Shown piece by piece: positions 1 to 10,347 of a stretch of DNA of 64,000 nt. Where the stretch lies: assembly GCF_017695955.1 (NCBI RefSeq), contig NZ_JAAORO010000001.1, forward strand, positions 1 through 64,000. The letters are read 5' to 3'. The translations under genes were made by a program, and so were the position numbers. The notes below the pieces were generated by a model. That model saw only the letters and a program-made list of their open reading frames with translations, searched no databases and had not been told where the DNA came from. This DNA comes from Prochlorococcus marinus XMU1419 (GTDB lineage Bacteria > Cyanobacteriota > Cyanobacteriia > PCC-6307 > Cyanobiaceae). Position 1 is the first letter of the stretch, and every line of letters begins with the position of its first letter.

Positions 1-14
1 AGTATTTTGTTAAA

Positions 15-32
15 ATTTCCACAGTTTCCACA
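15..32. other. Two tandem DnaA-box-like 9-mers, probable edge of oriC
   Basis: ATTTCCACA (15-23) is followed directly by GTTTCCACA (24-32). Each differs by one base from TTTTCCACA, the DnaA-box form I associate with cyanobacteria. They lie about 130 bp before dnaN in an AT-rich leader, where Prochlorococcus origins are usually placed. Only two boxes are visible because the window begins here, so calling this the origin is an inference from position and motif. Confidence 0.5.
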
Positions 33-158
33 ATAACTACTACTACTAAGACATTTATTTATTTGATATTTTTTATATTATTAAGAAGAGAAAAAAAGAA
101 TGATTGAATTTAATTTACGAAAAAAGTATATTGTGAATGTATAAAGTTCCAAATTCCG

Positions 159-1316
159 ATGGAGATTATTTGTAATCAAAATGAGTTGAATAATGCTATA
201 CAACTAGTTAGTAAAGCTGTTTCTTCAAGACCAACTCATCCAATTCTTGCAAATATACTTTTAACAGCTGACCAAAGTACAAATAAGATAAGCCTTACAG
301 GATTCGATCTTAATTTAGGAATTCAAACTTCTTTTGATGGAACTGTAAAAAATAGTGGAGCTATTACTATACCTTCAAAACTTTTATCTGAAATAGTAAA
401 CAAATTACCTAATGAGACACCTGTTTCTCTAAAAGCAGAAGAAGATTCCGATAATATTTTGATAAAAAGTGATAGAGGTTCTTTCAATCTTAAAGGTATT
501 CCATCTGATGATTATCCTAATTTGCCATTTGTCGAAAGTGGTACCTCTCTAAATATTGATCCTAGTTCTTTCTTAAGAGCTTTAAAATCGACAATTTTTG
601 CAAGTAGCAATGACGACGCAAAGCAATTACTTACAGGAGTAAACTTTACCTTTAAGCAAAATTATTTGGAGTCTGCTTCTACAGATGGTCATAGATTGGC
701 TGTTGCTTTAATTGGTAATGAAGAGCACATAGAAAAGAAAGATAATTCTTTTTCAAATGAAGGAGACTTATCCGTAACTATTCCTACTAGATCTTTGAGA
801 GAAATTGAGAAACTAATCTCATTAAGAAGCACAGATAATTCAATAAAGCTTTTCTACGATAAAGGTCAAGTTGTGTTTATTTCTTCTAGTCAAATAATTA
901 CTACAAGAACTCTTGAAGGTACATATCCAAATTATTCTCAATTAATTCCTGATAATTTCTCTAAAATTTTTAATTTTAATACTAAAAAACTAATTGATGC
1001 ATTAGAAAGAATTGCCGTTTTAGCTGATCAGCAGAGTAGTGTAGTAAAGATTAAATTAGAAAATACTGATTTAGCTTCAATAAGTGCTGACGCGCAAGAT
1101 ATTGGAAACGCAAATGAATCTATACCAGTTTCTTACTCTGGTGATGATTTTGATATTGCATTTAATGTTAGATATCTTTTGGAAGGTTTAAAAGTTATTG
1201 GTTCTGAGAATGTACTTTTAAAGTGTAATCTTTCAACTACCCCAGCTATTTTTGTACCAGAAGATAACCTTAATTCTTTTACTTATTTAGTTATGCCTGT
1301 TCAGGTTCGTTCTTAG
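159..1316 (+). CDS. dnaN: DNA polymerase III beta subunit (sliding clamp)
   Basis: The 385-residue product has the normal length of a bacterial beta clamp, which has three similar domains and dimerises into a ring that tethers DNA polymerase III to DNA. The N-terminus (MEIICNQNELNNAIQLVSKA) and the C-terminus (TYLVMPVQVRS) match the family ends. The ATG at 159 gives the full N-terminal strand, so I see no reason for another start. It is the first gene of the window, just downstream of DnaA-box-like sequences, and is followed one base after its stop by the PRC-barrel gene. The two probably share a transcript, possibly continuing into purL. Confidence 0.97.
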   Translation: MEIICNQNELNNAIQLVSKAVSSRPTHPILANILLTADQSTNKISLTGFDLNLGIQTSFDGTVKNSGAITIPSKLLSEIVNKLPNETPVSLKAEEDSDNILIKSDRGSFNLKGIPSDDYPNLPFVESGTSLNIDPSSFLRALKSTIFASSNDDAKQLLTGVNFTFKQNYLESASTDGHRLAVALIGNEEHIEKKDNSFSNEGDLSVTIPTRSLREIEKLISLRSTDNSIKLFYDKGQVVFISSSQIITTRTLEGTYPNYSQLIPDNFSKIFNFNTKKLIDALERIAVLADQQSSVVKIKLENTDLASISADAQDIGNANESIPVSYSGDDFDIAFNVRYLLEGLKVIGSENVLLKCNLSTTPAIFVPEDNLNSFTYLVMPVQVRS

Positions 1317-1317
1317 C

Positions 1318-2025
1318 TTGAAATTACCTAAAGAAATTTTATTAAGTGATTTACTTAAATACAATGTTAAGGGGAACTTGTCTCTTAATTATGGACATGG
1401 TGAAAATGTTTGGATGCATCCTCCAGTTCATCGAATTCTAGGATGGTATTCTCGTCCTTCAAACTTTGATTTAAAAAGAAATGTTTGGCGCTTAAATCAA
1501 ATTAATCAAATAATTGATAATGAAATTTATATTAAAGGTGATCCAGCTATTTCTGATTTAGCAACTTTAAATAGGTTTCCAACTTTAATAGAAGCTAATC
1601 TCATAAATATAAACAACTCAAGAATTGGAGTTATTGCAGATTTTTTGTTTGAAATTAAAACAGGTAAAATTAAATATTATTTAGTATCTAGATCGAATCC
1701 TAAAATTCCTGGTTCTAGTAGATGGAAATTAAATATTGATAATATTAATGATCAACAACCTGGTTTAGTATTTTGCGAAGTTAATTCTTTAGATGATTTA
1801 TATTTAATAAAATCAAGTATAAAAAATGAATTTTTTCAAAAAGGAAGAAAAATAATTGAGAGATTTGATGATATGAAAAATGTTGCATCTAATAGATTAG
1901 AGGATTGGCTCGAAGAAGATGAAGATATAAACCAAAACTTAGATTTTAAACAAAAAAGTTTTTATAATAACAATAGAACATCAAGATCTTTTAGTGAAAA
2001 AAAAGAAGATGACCCTTGGATTTAA
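1318..2025 (+). CDS. PRC-barrel domain protein, function unknown
   Basis: The 235-residue protein starts with TTG one base after the dnaN stop, so translational coupling is likely. Residues about 100-140 (NSRIGVIADFLFEIKTGKIK) have the pattern of a PRC-barrel, a small beta-barrel also found in RimM and photosynthetic reaction-centre H subunits. The C-terminal 50 residues are charged and low-complexity, with an acidic stretch (EDWLEEDEDINQ). There is no signal peptide or membrane span. I recall this gene keeping its place between dnaN and purL in marine picocyanobacteria, but I know of no tested function. The domain call is moderately sure; the role is open. Confidence 0.8.
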   Translation: MKLPKEILLSDLLKYNVKGNLSLNYGHGENVWMHPPVHRILGWYSRPSNFDLKRNVWRLNQINQIIDNEIYIKGDPAISDLATLNRFPTLIEANLININNSRIGVIADFLFEIKTGKIKYYLVSRSNPKIPGSSRWKLNIDNINDQQPGLVFCEVNSLDDLYLIKSSIKNEFFQKGRKIIERFDDMKNVASNRLEDWLEEDEDINQNLDFKQKSFYNNNRTSRSFSEKKEDDPWI

Positions 2026-2028
2026 AGA

Positions 2029-4365
2029 ATGATAAATAAAGAAAATAATGATCCTTTTGATCTAAATAAAATACTAAATGTTGAAAATTTAACAATTAAT
2101 GATTACGAAGAGATTTGTAAAAGATTGAAGAGAAAACCTAATAGAACAGAATTAGGGATGTTTGGTGTTATGTGGTCTGAACATTGTTGTTATAGAAATT
2201 CAAAACCTTTACTTTCTAAGTTTCCTATTAAGGGAAAAAATGTTTTGGTTGGTCCTGGAGAAAATGCAGGTGTTATTGATGTTGGAAATAATCAAAAACT
2301 TGTATTTAAAATAGAAAGTCATAATCATCCCTCTGCCATTGAACCTTTTCAAGGAGCAGCAACAGGTGTTGGAGGAATATTAAGAGATATTTTTACAATG
2401 GGTGCAAGGCCAATTGCAGTATTGAATTCATTGAGATTCGGAAATCTTGATAAGCCATCAAATATTGACTTGCTTAGAGGAGTTGTATCCGGAATAGCAC
2501 ATTATGGAAATTGCGTTGGTGTACCTACTGTCGGAGGTGAAATTGAATTTGATGATAGTTATTCTGGAAACCCTCTAGTCAATGTTATGGCTTTAGGACT
2601 TTTAGAGACTGATGAAATCGTTTGTTCTGGAGCTAAAAATATCGGATCACCAGTATTATATGTTGGCAACACTACTGGAAGAGATGGTGTGGGTGGTGCC
2701 AGTTTTGCTAGTTCAGAATTAACTACCTCTTCATTAGATGACAGGCCTGCAGTGCAAGTAGGTGATCCTTTTATTGAAAAAAGTCTTATAGAGGCATGTT
2801 TAGATGCTTTTAAAACAGGAGATGTAATTGCAGCTCAAGATATGGGTGCAGCCGGTTTAACGTGTAGTAGTGCAGAAATGGCTGCAAATGGAAATTTAGG
2901 TATATCTATTGATTTAGATTTGGTTCCTTCTAGAGAAGAGAATATGTCTGCATACCAATATTTACTTTCTGAATCACAAGAAAGAATGTTGTTTGTTGTG
3001 AAGGAAGAAAAAATTAATAACCTTATTGAAAAATTTACTAAGTGGGGATTACATGCCACTGTTATTGGTGAAGTAATAGAGACTAAGGAGGTAATTATTT
3101 ATCATAAAGACAAAATTGTTGCTCAAATTCCTACTTCTGCTTTATCTGATGATACGCCTGTAAATGTTCACAAAGTGATTAATAATCCACCTGATTATTT
3201 GTTAAAGAAATGGCAATGGCAAGAAAATAATTTACCAGAAATTAATAAGCAAAAAATATTTTCATTGAAATACGATAAGAGTTTTTCTTTATCAGAAATT
3301 ATTTTAAAAATTCTCTCTAATCCTTCAATAGCCTCAAAACGATGGATTTATAAACAATATGATTCTCAAGTATTGGCAAATACAGTTTTCAAACCTGGAG
3401 AATCAGATGCATCTGTAATAAGACTAAGAGAACAAAATGAAAAAAAAAGTAGAGTTTTTTCTGGTATAGCCGCTTCGGTTGATTGTAATACAAGATGGGT
3501 TTCACTTGATCCTTTTAGAGGAGCGATCGCTGCAGTTGCTGAATCTGCAAGAAACGTAAGTTGTGTTGGCGCAGAGCCACTAGCAATTACAAATAACTTA
3601 AATTTTTCTTCTCCTGAAACAGAAACAGGATATTGGCAACTTTCATCTTCGTGTGACGGAATTTCTGAAGCTTGCAAAATTTTAGAGACTCCTGTTACTG
3701 GAGGAAATGTTTCTTTATATAATGAATCAATAAATAAAGATAATAAAATTACTCCTATTAACCCTACACCAGTCATTGGAATGGTTGGGAAAATAGAAAA
3801 CGTTGAGAAAGCTATAAGTAGTGGATGGAAAAATTCTTATGATCAAATATGGATAATTGGCTCTGATAAATCAGAAAAAACAATTGCAGCTAGTTCTTAC
3901 TTGGAGTATTTTCATGGAGAAATTACAGGTCGGCCTCCAAAAATAGATTTACAGGATGAAAAATTTTGCCAAGTTTTTTTAAGGAATGCGATTATAAAAA
4001 ATTTTGTAGTTTCTTCTCATGATGTTAGTGATGGCGGTTTAGCTATTGCTTTAGCAGAATGTTGTATTTTGTCCTCGAAAGGTGCGACCATAGAGTTGCA
4101 GAAAGATGCGAATAGAGATGATAATTTATTGTTTGCAGAGGGAGGGTCAAGAATTATTTTTTCAGTAGATAAAAGGAAAGAAAGAGATTGGCTTAATTAT
4201 TTAAAAAAGATTCAAATAAATTTGAAATCAAGTATTTACGTTAAGAAAATAGGCTATGTTTCGACTCAAACTTTAAACATAAAAATTCAAGATAAAAATA
4301 TCTGCAATATTAGGGTTGAGGAATTAACAGAAAAATTTAATAATAGTATTTCCGGTTATTTTTAA
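2029..4365 (+). CDS. purL: Phosphoribosylformylglycinamidine synthase, PurL subunit
   Basis: The 778-residue protein is the small-type PurL, which works with separate PurQ and PurS subunits to convert FGAR to FGAM using ATP and glutamine-derived ammonia, the fourth step of purine synthesis. Length separates it from the roughly 1,300-residue fused enzyme. Visible family motifs are SEHCC (residues 50-54), the ESHNHPSAIEPFQGAATG region near 96-113 and the C-terminal SSHDVSDGGLAIALAE segment. It starts 3 bp after the PRC-barrel gene and is followed 47 bp later by purF, so two purine genes are adjacent. purQ and purS are not in this window. Confidence 0.96.
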   Translation: MINKENNDPFDLNKILNVENLTINDYEEICKRLKRKPNRTELGMFGVMWSEHCCYRNSKPLLSKFPIKGKNVLVGPGENAGVIDVGNNQKLVFKIESHNHPSAIEPFQGAATGVGGILRDIFTMGARPIAVLNSLRFGNLDKPSNIDLLRGVVSGIAHYGNCVGVPTVGGEIEFDDSYSGNPLVNVMALGLLETDEIVCSGAKNIGSPVLYVGNTTGRDGVGGASFASSELTTSSLDDRPAVQVGDPFIEKSLIEACLDAFKTGDVIAAQDMGAAGLTCSSAEMAANGNLGISIDLDLVPSREENMSAYQYLLSESQERMLFVVKEEKINNLIEKFTKWGLHATVIGEVIETKEVIIYHKDKIVAQIPTSALSDDTPVNVHKVINNPPDYLLKKWQWQENNLPEINKQKIFSLKYDKSFSLSEIILKILSNPSIASKRWIYKQYDSQVLANTVFKPGESDASVIRLREQNEKKSRVFSGIAASVDCNTRWVSLDPFRGAIAAVAESARNVSCVGAEPLAITNNLNFSSPETETGYWQLSSSCDGISEACKILETPVTGGNVSLYNESINKDNKITPINPTPVIGMVGKIENVEKAISSGWKNSYDQIWIIGSDKSEKTIAASSYLEYFHGEITGRPPKIDLQDEKFCQVFLRNAIIKNFVVSSHDVSDGGLAIALAECCILSSKGATIELQKDANRDDNLLFAEGGSRIIFSVDKRKERDWLNYLKKIQINLKSSIYVKKIGYVSTQTLNIKIQDKNICNIRVEELTEKFNNSISGYF

Positions 4366-4412
4366 ATATGAAAAATACTTCTCAAATATTTAAATTTTTA
4401 AGCAATTAAGTT

Positions 4413-5873
4413 ATGTGTGGAATAGTTGGCATTGTTTCTTCAGATGATGTAAATCAACAAATTTACGATAGTCTCTTGCTGTTACAGCATAGGGGTCAAG
4501 ATTCAACAGGTATAGCTACAATGGAAAATACTATTTTCCATATTCATAAAGCTAAAGGGCAGGTTAATACCGCTTATAGAACAAGAGATATGAGGAATTT
4601 AATTGGCAAAATTGGATTAGGTCATGTTAGGTATGCGACAAAAGGATCAGCAGAAAGTGTGGAGGAAGCCCAGCCTTTTTATGTTAATGCTCCTTATGGA
4701 ATTGTTTTGATACATAATGGTAATTTGACGAATACTAGAGATCTAGAAAAACAATTATTTAATATAGATAAAAGGCATACAAATTCTTCAAGTGATACTG
4801 AAATGCTTTTAAATGTATTAGCGACAGAATTGCAAGAACAAATACATAATCAAGAATTAGAACCTGATACCATTTTTGATGCTGTTAAATCTTTACATAA
4901 AAGAATTCAGGGTTCATATGCTTCAATTGCATTAATTTCAGGACATGGTTTATTAGCATTCAGAGATCCTTTTGGTATAAGACCTTTAGTTATCGGGAAA
5001 AGACTTTCATTAACTACAAATAAAGAAGAGTGGATGGTTGCTAGCGAATCTTTAGTGCTTGAAAATAACGATTATCAAGTAGTGAGAGATGTAGATCCTG
5101 GAGAAGCTGTTTTTATAAACCTTAACGGGGAGTTTTTTTCCAAGCAGTGTTCTGTTAACCCAATTTTATGTCCCTGTGCATTTGAATATGTTTATCTGGC
5201 TAGACCTGATTCAATTATGAACGGAATCTCTGTTTATAAAGCTCGTTTAAAAATGGGAGACTACTTGTCTGAAACAATAAAAGAAACAATAAATTCTGGA
5301 GACGTAGATGTTGTAATGCCTATCCCTGATTCTTCTAGGCCTGCTGCTATGCAAGTTGCAAGACAGTTAGGTATTGAATATAGAGAAGGTTTTTTTAAAA
5401 ATAGGTATGTTGGAAGAACATTTATAATGCCTGGTCAGCAAAAACGTAAAAAATCCGTAAGACAAAAATTAAATGCAATGAGTGCAGAGTTTAAAAATAA
5501 AAATGTACTAATTGTTGATGACTCGATAGTAAGAGGAACTACTTCAAAAGAAATTGTTCAGATGGCTAAAGATGCAGGCGCTAATAAAGTTTTTTTTACA
5601 TCGGCAGCACCACCAGTTCGCTTTCCTCATGTTTATGGAATTAATATGCCTAATAGAGATGAATTAATAGCGCATGATAGAACAATACAAGAAATTGCTA
5701 GTAAACTTGAAATCGATAATCTTGTTTATCAAAGTGTTGAAAATTTACGTAAATCTATAATAAAAGATTCGCTTATTAAAGATTTGGAGATGAGTTGCTT
5801 TACTGGTTCATATGTAACAGGAACAGTAAATCAAGAGTACTTAAATTGGGTTGAAAATGAATATAAATCTTAG
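4413..5873 (+). CDS. purF: Amidophosphoribosyltransferase
   Basis: This enzyme makes phosphoribosylamine from PRPP and glutamine, the committed step of purine synthesis. The 486-residue product begins [10 protein letters not shown], placing the N-terminal nucleophile cysteine at residue 2 without the propeptide found in the Bacillus-type enzyme. The PRPP-binding loop [13 protein letters not shown] lies near residues 365-377. Cysteines at [15 protein letters not shown] (about 253-255) and a C-terminal cysteine fit the iron-sulfur-containing class. Its TAG stop overlaps by 4 bp the TAA stop of the convergent topoisomerase gene, leaving no room for a separate terminator. Confidence 0.96.
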   Translation: MCGIVGIVSSDDVNQQIYDSLLLLQHRGQDSTGIATMENTIFHIHKAKGQVNTAYRTRDMRNLIGKIGLGHVRYATKGSAESVEEAQPFYVNAPYGIVLIHNGNLTNTRDLEKQLFNIDKRHTNSSSDTEMLLNVLATELQEQIHNQELEPDTIFDAVKSLHKRIQGSYASIALISGHGLLAFRDPFGIRPLVIGKRLSLTTNKEEWMVASESLVLENNDYQVVRDVDPGEAVFINLNGEFFSKQCSVNPILCPCAFEYVYLARPDSIMNGISVYKARLKMGDYLSETIKETINSGDVDVVMPIPDSSRPAAMQVARQLGIEYREGFFKNRYVGRTFIMPGQQKRKKSVRQKLNAMSAEFKNKNVLIVDDSIVRGTTSKEIVQMAKDAGANKVFFTSAAPPVRFPHVYGINMPNRDELIAHDRTIQEIASKLEIDNLVYQSVENLRKSIIKDSLIKDLEMSCFTGSYVTGTVNQEYLNWVENEYKS

Positions 5874-8314
5874 TTAAGAAACTTTTCGTGTTTAAAACAA
5901 TTTTCGAGATATTCTCCGTTATCTAATTTTAAAAAGTCAATTAAAAAATTTTTATTGTTAGATTTGGAATTTAATTTATCAAAATCTAATCTAGCCGATT
6001 TATTTTTATTAGTTTCAATATCTAGGTAATGGTTACTTGGCAAAATTTTGATAAATAAATCATCGTTTTTAAGTTGAGTTTTTTCATTTAAATATCCTAA
6101 ACTGCATTCATTTGCATAATAAATTTCATTACTATTCAGACAAAAGATTTTTCCTTTTTTTGAAATTATATAAATAATATCTCCATTCTGATATGGACAA
6201 AAAGAAACAATTTTTTCTGTTGGAAAAAGTTTTGCAAGCATTAATCCCTGTGATTGTTTACTGGTGGGCGATAAAAATTCATTTGATAAATTAAATTTGA
6301 ATAGTCTTCCTATTGAGGTTAGTATTATTAAATTTTTTTCATTATTGGCTATAAATGAATCAATTATTTTAATATTATTTTTTAATTTTGCAATTGTGAA
6401 TGATCTATTACTTTTAAGCATATTTTCATCAAATATGATTTTTTTAAATCTTCCATCTGTATTCAAGACACATAAATAATTTTTAGTGCTTTTTTTAAAT
6501 GAATGAAAATTTACAATTTCGTTTGGATCAATATTCCCAAGAATTTTATTATCTAACTTAAAGTCATTATTGATATTTGATTCCCAATCAACGTGAAAAA
6601 CTTTTCCTGAAGAAGTTATTCCAATAATTTTTACATCTTTATCGATCCTACATATAAATTTTTGAATGTTTCTATTATCTATAATTTTATTTATATCTTC
6701 AAACGATTTCTTATAGTTATTAAAAATCATTTTTTTTAAATATAGTCTATTGTCTATAAATAATTTAGTTTTTTTATTAATCAACTCCTCTAATATCTGA
6801 TTATTAATTGTTTTTAATTCTTGATTTTGATCTATATTTCTAAGAAGTTTTGTTTTTCTTTTAACATTATATTTTTTCTTCAAAATTAATAATTCTTCTA
6901 TCAGTAGATTAAGTAATAATTTTCTTTCATTTAATAACTCTTGAAAATAATACTTTTTTTCTTGTAATTTTTTTATATCAATATTTATTTGATGTCTTTC
7001 AAGATTGGTTAATTTTTTAAGAGGCATATCTAATACTGAATTTGCTTGTTTTCCACTTAAGTAAAAACTATCGATCAATTTTGATTTTGCTTCTACTGCA
7101 TTTTCTGAATCTTCAATAATTTCGATAACTTTTTTAATGTCTTTTGTTGCTTTGGATAAACCCTCCAATATTTCAAGCTTTTCAAGAGTGTTTTTGAGAA
7201 AATAATTTGTTCTTTTTCTAATTGTTTCTTCTCTAAATTCAATAAAGTAGTTTAAATATTGTTTTAAGTTTAGCTGTACGGGCTTACCATTAATTAATGC
7301 TAAAAAGATTGCTCCAAAGTTGGTTTGAAGAGTTGTTTTTTTATATAAGTTTGAAATTACAAGTTCATTATTAGAATCTTTTTTTAACTCTATTACAATT
7401 CTCATTCCATCTCTATCGCTTTCATCCCTAATATCAGAAATTCCATTAATTTTGCCTGAATTAACAAGTTCAGCTAGTTTTTCAATCCATCCTGCTTTAC
7501 TGATTTGATAAGGAAGTTCTGTTACGATCAAAGCATTTTTTTTATGCTTTCCTTTGCCTAAATTTAGTTCCTCTGTTTTTATGATACCTCTAATCGTTAT
7601 TGATCCTTTTCCGGTATCGTAAAGTTCTTCTACTGCTTTATTACAAATTAATTCTCCTCCTGTAGGAAAGTCAGGTCCTTTAATAAGGTTAAAAAGTTTT
7701 TTATTGCTTATTTCTTTATTTTCTACTAATGCAATTAAACCATCTATTATTTCTCCTAAGTTGTGAGGGGGAATGTTTGTTGCCATGCCAACAGCAATAC
7801 CAGATGATCCGTTCAACAATAAAAATGGAAGTTGAGCAGGAAGAACATCTGGTTCTTTCTGTGAACCATCAAAGTTATTTGAAAAATTTACTGTTTCTGA
7901 TCCAATTTCTTCAAGAAAGCATTGGTGAGCTATCGGTGCTAATCTGGTTTCAGTGTATCTCATCGCTGCTGGTGGATCATTATCAACAGATCCAAAATTT
8001 CCATGGCCGTCTAAGGTGGGATATTTAGTTGAAAAACTTTGTACTAGCCTTACTAGCGCATCGTAAACTGCTTGATCTCCATGAGGATGGTATTTTCCGA
8101 GTACATCTCCAACTACTCTTGCGCATTTTCTAAATGGCCTATCTGGCGTTAAACCTAATTCGTACATTGCAAATAATATTCTTCTCTGAACAGGTTTAAG
8201 ACCGTCTCTTGCATCGGGAAGAGCTCTTCCAACTATTACACTCATTGCATACTCAAGATAAGAACGTTGCATTTCTTCTTGGAGTGAGATGGAAGTGTAT
8301 TTTTTCTTATACAT
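5870..8314 (-). CDS. Type IIA topoisomerase A subunit (ParC/GyrA family)
   Basis: The 814-residue protein is the DNA-breaking subunit of a gyrase or topoisomerase IV. The N-terminal winged-helix region carries the catalytic tyrosine at Y120 ([10 protein letters not shown]), with the preceding Arg119. A long breakage-reunion and coiled-coil region follows to about residue 500, then a beta-pinwheel-like C-terminal domain rich in Lys, Asn and Ile. I cannot find the GyrA-box (QRRGGKG); the nearest stretch is SKQSQG, which favours a ParC-like or degenerate gyrase role. The residue equivalent to E. coli GyrA Ser83 is Gln81 (HGDQAVYDA). A second A subunit elsewhere in the genome is expected but cannot be seen here. 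Confidence 0.9.
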   Translation of the reverse strand: MYKKKYTSISLQEEMQRSYLEYAMSVIVGRALPDARDGLKPVQRRILFAMYELGLTPDRPFRKCARVVGDVLGKYHPHGDQAVYDALVRLVQSFSTKYPTLDGHGNFGSVDNDPPAAMRYTETRLAPIAHQCFLEEIGSETVNFSNNFDGSQKEPDVLPAQLPFLLLNGSSGIAVGMATNIPPHNLGEIIDGLIALVENKEISNKKLFNLIKGPDFPTGGELICNKAVEELYDTGKGSITIRGIIKTEELNLGKGKHKKNALIVTELPYQISKAGWIEKLAELVNSGKINGISDIRDESDRDGMRIVIELKKDSNNELVISNLYKKTTLQTNFGAIFLALINGKPVQLNLKQYLNYFIEFREETIRKRTNYFLKNTLEKLEILEGLSKATKDIKKVIEIIEDSENAVEAKSKLIDSFYLSGKQANSVLDMPLKKLTNLERHQINIDIKKLQEKKYYFQELLNERKLLLNLLIEELLILKKKYNVKRKTKLLRNIDQNQELKTINNQILEELINKKTKLFIDNRLYLKKMIFNNYKKSFEDINKIIDNRNIQKFICRIDKDVKIIGITSSGKVFHVDWESNINNDFKLDNKILGNIDPNEIVNFHSFKKSTKNYLCVLNTDGRFKKIIFDENMLKSNRSFTIAKLKNNIKIIDSFIANNEKNLIILTSIGRLFKFNLSNEFLSPTSKQSQGLMLAKLFPTEKIVSFCPYQNGDIIYIISKKGKIFCLNSNEIYYANECSLGYLNEKTQLKNDDLFIKILPSNHYLDIETNKNKSARLDFDKLNSKSNNKNFLIDFLKLDNGEYLENCFKHEKFLN

Positions 8315-8390
8315 CAGAGTGCAAAATTGAATATGTTTTAATTAACTAAATTAAGATTAGTTCGTAAAAAAATATTTACCAGTATAAAAA

Positions 8391-9257
8391 TCAAGAAGAT
8401 GAACTTATTTTTGATTTTGCCAGTATTACATCTTTTTGTAGCTTTTTATTTTGTAAAAGAATTTCTGTTGAGTTTTGCAATTTTTCTCCCCACAACTGTT
8501 CTTTTCTATATTCGTAATCAACGTAGTTATGATTTTTAGCTAAAGCTTTTTTTGCTAGCTCAATAGCTAAATTAATATTTTTAATTCTTAGACATGCAGC
8601 AAGTCCTAATAATGGTTCAGCATTATCCTGAATTGAGATTGCACTTTCAAAAAGTTTGATTGATAGGTTTATTTTATTTTGCTCGAAATAAGCTAAACCT
8701 TTGTTGTTAATCGCTTGCCAAAAATCAGGCTTAATTTGTATAGATTTATCAAACATGTTGATAGCTTGGGCGTAGTTTTTGTTTAACAAATAAATATTTC
8801 CTAATTGAAAAATAGCTTTGTGGTTATTTGGTTCAATTTTCAATCCTGTTTCTAGAGAATTTTTAGCATTTTTTTGTTGTGAAATTTTCAAGTAAACATT
8901 ACTTTTTGCAAAGTGTATTTCGCTCATATTCGGATTAATTTTTTGTGCTTTATTTAGAGAATTTAATGCGTTTTTGTAGAGTTTATTAGCTATCTGTGCT
9001 TCAGATAATATTAACCAAAGTTTTTCATTTTTTGAATTTATTTTTACAGCTAATTTAGCTAAATTAAGGCTATCTCTATATTGTCCAAAATATAAAAGTT
9101 GATATGCATTTTTGCCAATAGATAAACTGTCCTTTTGTAAATTCTTTATTGTTGGGAAATAATAATAGGGAACAATTGATTTAACTTTTTCTACTTTTAG
9201 AAAGTAAAAGCTTATTAAAGATATGCATATTAACCTTTTTAAAAACTTGTTCATCAT
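8391..9257 (-). CDS. TPR-repeat protein with N-terminal signal or anchor
   Basis: The 288-residue protein begins with a short basic stretch and a hydrophobic segment (LICISLISFYFL, residues 9-20), suggesting export or membrane anchoring. Several tetratricopeptide repeats follow from about residue 50 to 215, visible as recurring A-x-x-x-NPN and A-I-x-x-KPD/N patterns at 34-residue spacing. TPR domains are protein-interaction scaffolds; no catalytic motif is present and the partner cannot be inferred. Its ATG overlaps the last base of the upstream queG stop (TAATG), so the two genes are almost certainly translated from one message. A second ATG follows immediately, so the start is uncertain by one codon. 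Confidence 0.85.
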   Translation of the reverse strand: MMNKFLKRLICISLISFYFLKVEKVKSIVPYYYFPTIKNLQKDSLSIGKNAYQLLYFGQYRDSLNLAKLAVKINSKNEKLWLILSEAQIANKLYKNALNSLNKAQKINPNMSEIHFAKSNVYLKISQQKNAKNSLETGLKIEPNNHKAIFQLGNIYLLNKNYAQAINMFDKSIQIKPDFWQAINNKGLAYFEQNKINLSIKLFESAISIQDNAEPLLGLAACLRIKNINLAIELAKKALAKNHNYVDYEYRKEQLWGEKLQNSTEILLQNKKLQKDVILAKSKISSSS

Positions 9258-10201
9258 TATCCTTTATTCCTTAGATTTGCTTCTATGTTTCGTCTCCACA
9301 TCCATGGTTTTATTCTTTTTAATGTAGTTCCTTTTAGATTTTTTTTCCAAGTATCATCATCCCAATTTAAAGATTCTATATTGAGGTTTTGAATCCAATT
9401 TTTTGGAGTAGTTTCAGAAGTATTGTTATATGGGACTGCCTTGTTCCAAGGACATACATCTTGACAAATGTCACATCCTGCAACCCATCCATTTAAATTT
9501 TCTTCTATTTTTTTTGGAATGGTCTTTTCTCTACTTTCTATAGTGTGATATGCAATACATAGATCTGACTGTATTACAAAGGGTTCAACTATTGCCTTTG
9601 TTGGACAAAGGTCAATACAAATATCACATTTTCCGCAAAGTGATTGATGAGGTTTATCTGGTACTAAATCTTTTGTAAGAATCAAAAAACCCAAAGTAAA
9701 CCAAGAACCATTTTTTTTATTTATTAAATTACTATTTTTACCTATCCAACCTAAACCTGATTCTTCAGCCCATGCTTTTTCAAGAAGCGGCGAGGTGTCA
9801 ACACATATTTTCCAATTGCAATCTGGAACTTCTTGGTTGATCCACTTACCAACATTCTTTAATTTCTTATAAATCACTTTGTGATAATCTTCTCCTTGAC
9901 TAAATTTACCTACCTTGAAGTAGCTGTTGTGGTTTTGTGAATTCTTGTAATTAAATCCAACGCATAAAACACTTTTTGCATTATCTAGGAGTGAGCTTAT
10001 GTTTTTTCTTCTTTCTGCTTCCATCCATTTCATTTCAGCATGGTAGTTATTTGATAACCATCTTTCTAATGCTCTAGTTCTCATTTTTATACGCGAGCTT
10101 CCTGGAATTGAAGCAATTCCAGAAATTGTAAAACCTTCAAAAATTGCTCTTTCTTTTAATTTTTTACTTATTTCTTTTTTGTTTTTAAAATTATCAACCA
10201 T
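9257..10201 (-). CDS. queG: Epoxyqueuosine reductase
   Basis: QueG reduces epoxyqueuosine to queuosine in the tRNA wobble position, using cobalamin and two 4Fe-4S clusters. The 314-residue protein has the expected ligands: CGKCDICIDLCP (C189, C192, C195, C199) and GCDICQDVCPW (C243, C246, C250), with a further Cys215 (DLCIAYHT). The catalytic aspartate region VDTSPLLEKAWAEESGLGW lies at 134-152. The N-terminal half matches the cobalamin-binding fold of the family by motif only. Length is slightly short compared with homologues carrying a C-terminal HEAT repeat. It is co-transcribed with the downstream TPR gene. Cobalamin dependence fits with cbiD elsewhere in this window. Confidence 0.93.
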   Translation of the reverse strand: MVDNFKNKKEISKKLKERAIFEGFTISGIASIPGSSRIKMRTRALERWLSNNYHAEMKWMEAERRKNISSLLDNAKSVLCVGFNYKNSQNHNSYFKVGKFSQGEDYHKVIYKKLKNVGKWINQEVPDCNWKICVDTSPLLEKAWAEESGLGWIGKNSNLINKKNGSWFTLGFLILTKDLVPDKPHQSLCGKCDICIDLCPTKAIVEPFVIQSDLCIAYHTIESREKTIPKKIEENLNGWVAGCDICQDVCPWNKAVPYNNTSETTPKNWIQNLNIESLNWDDDTWKKNLKGTTLKRIKPWMWRRNIEANLRNKG

Positions 10202-10347
10202 TTCTTCATTATGTATGGCATTTCTTTTAAAAGTTAATTTTGGAGAAGAAACTAATAAATTATTTAAATTTATTCAAAATAAATATATCCTAACTAAGTA
10301 AAAACAGTTAAATTATTAGTAAAGTTAATATAGAAAGAGAAGTTATT

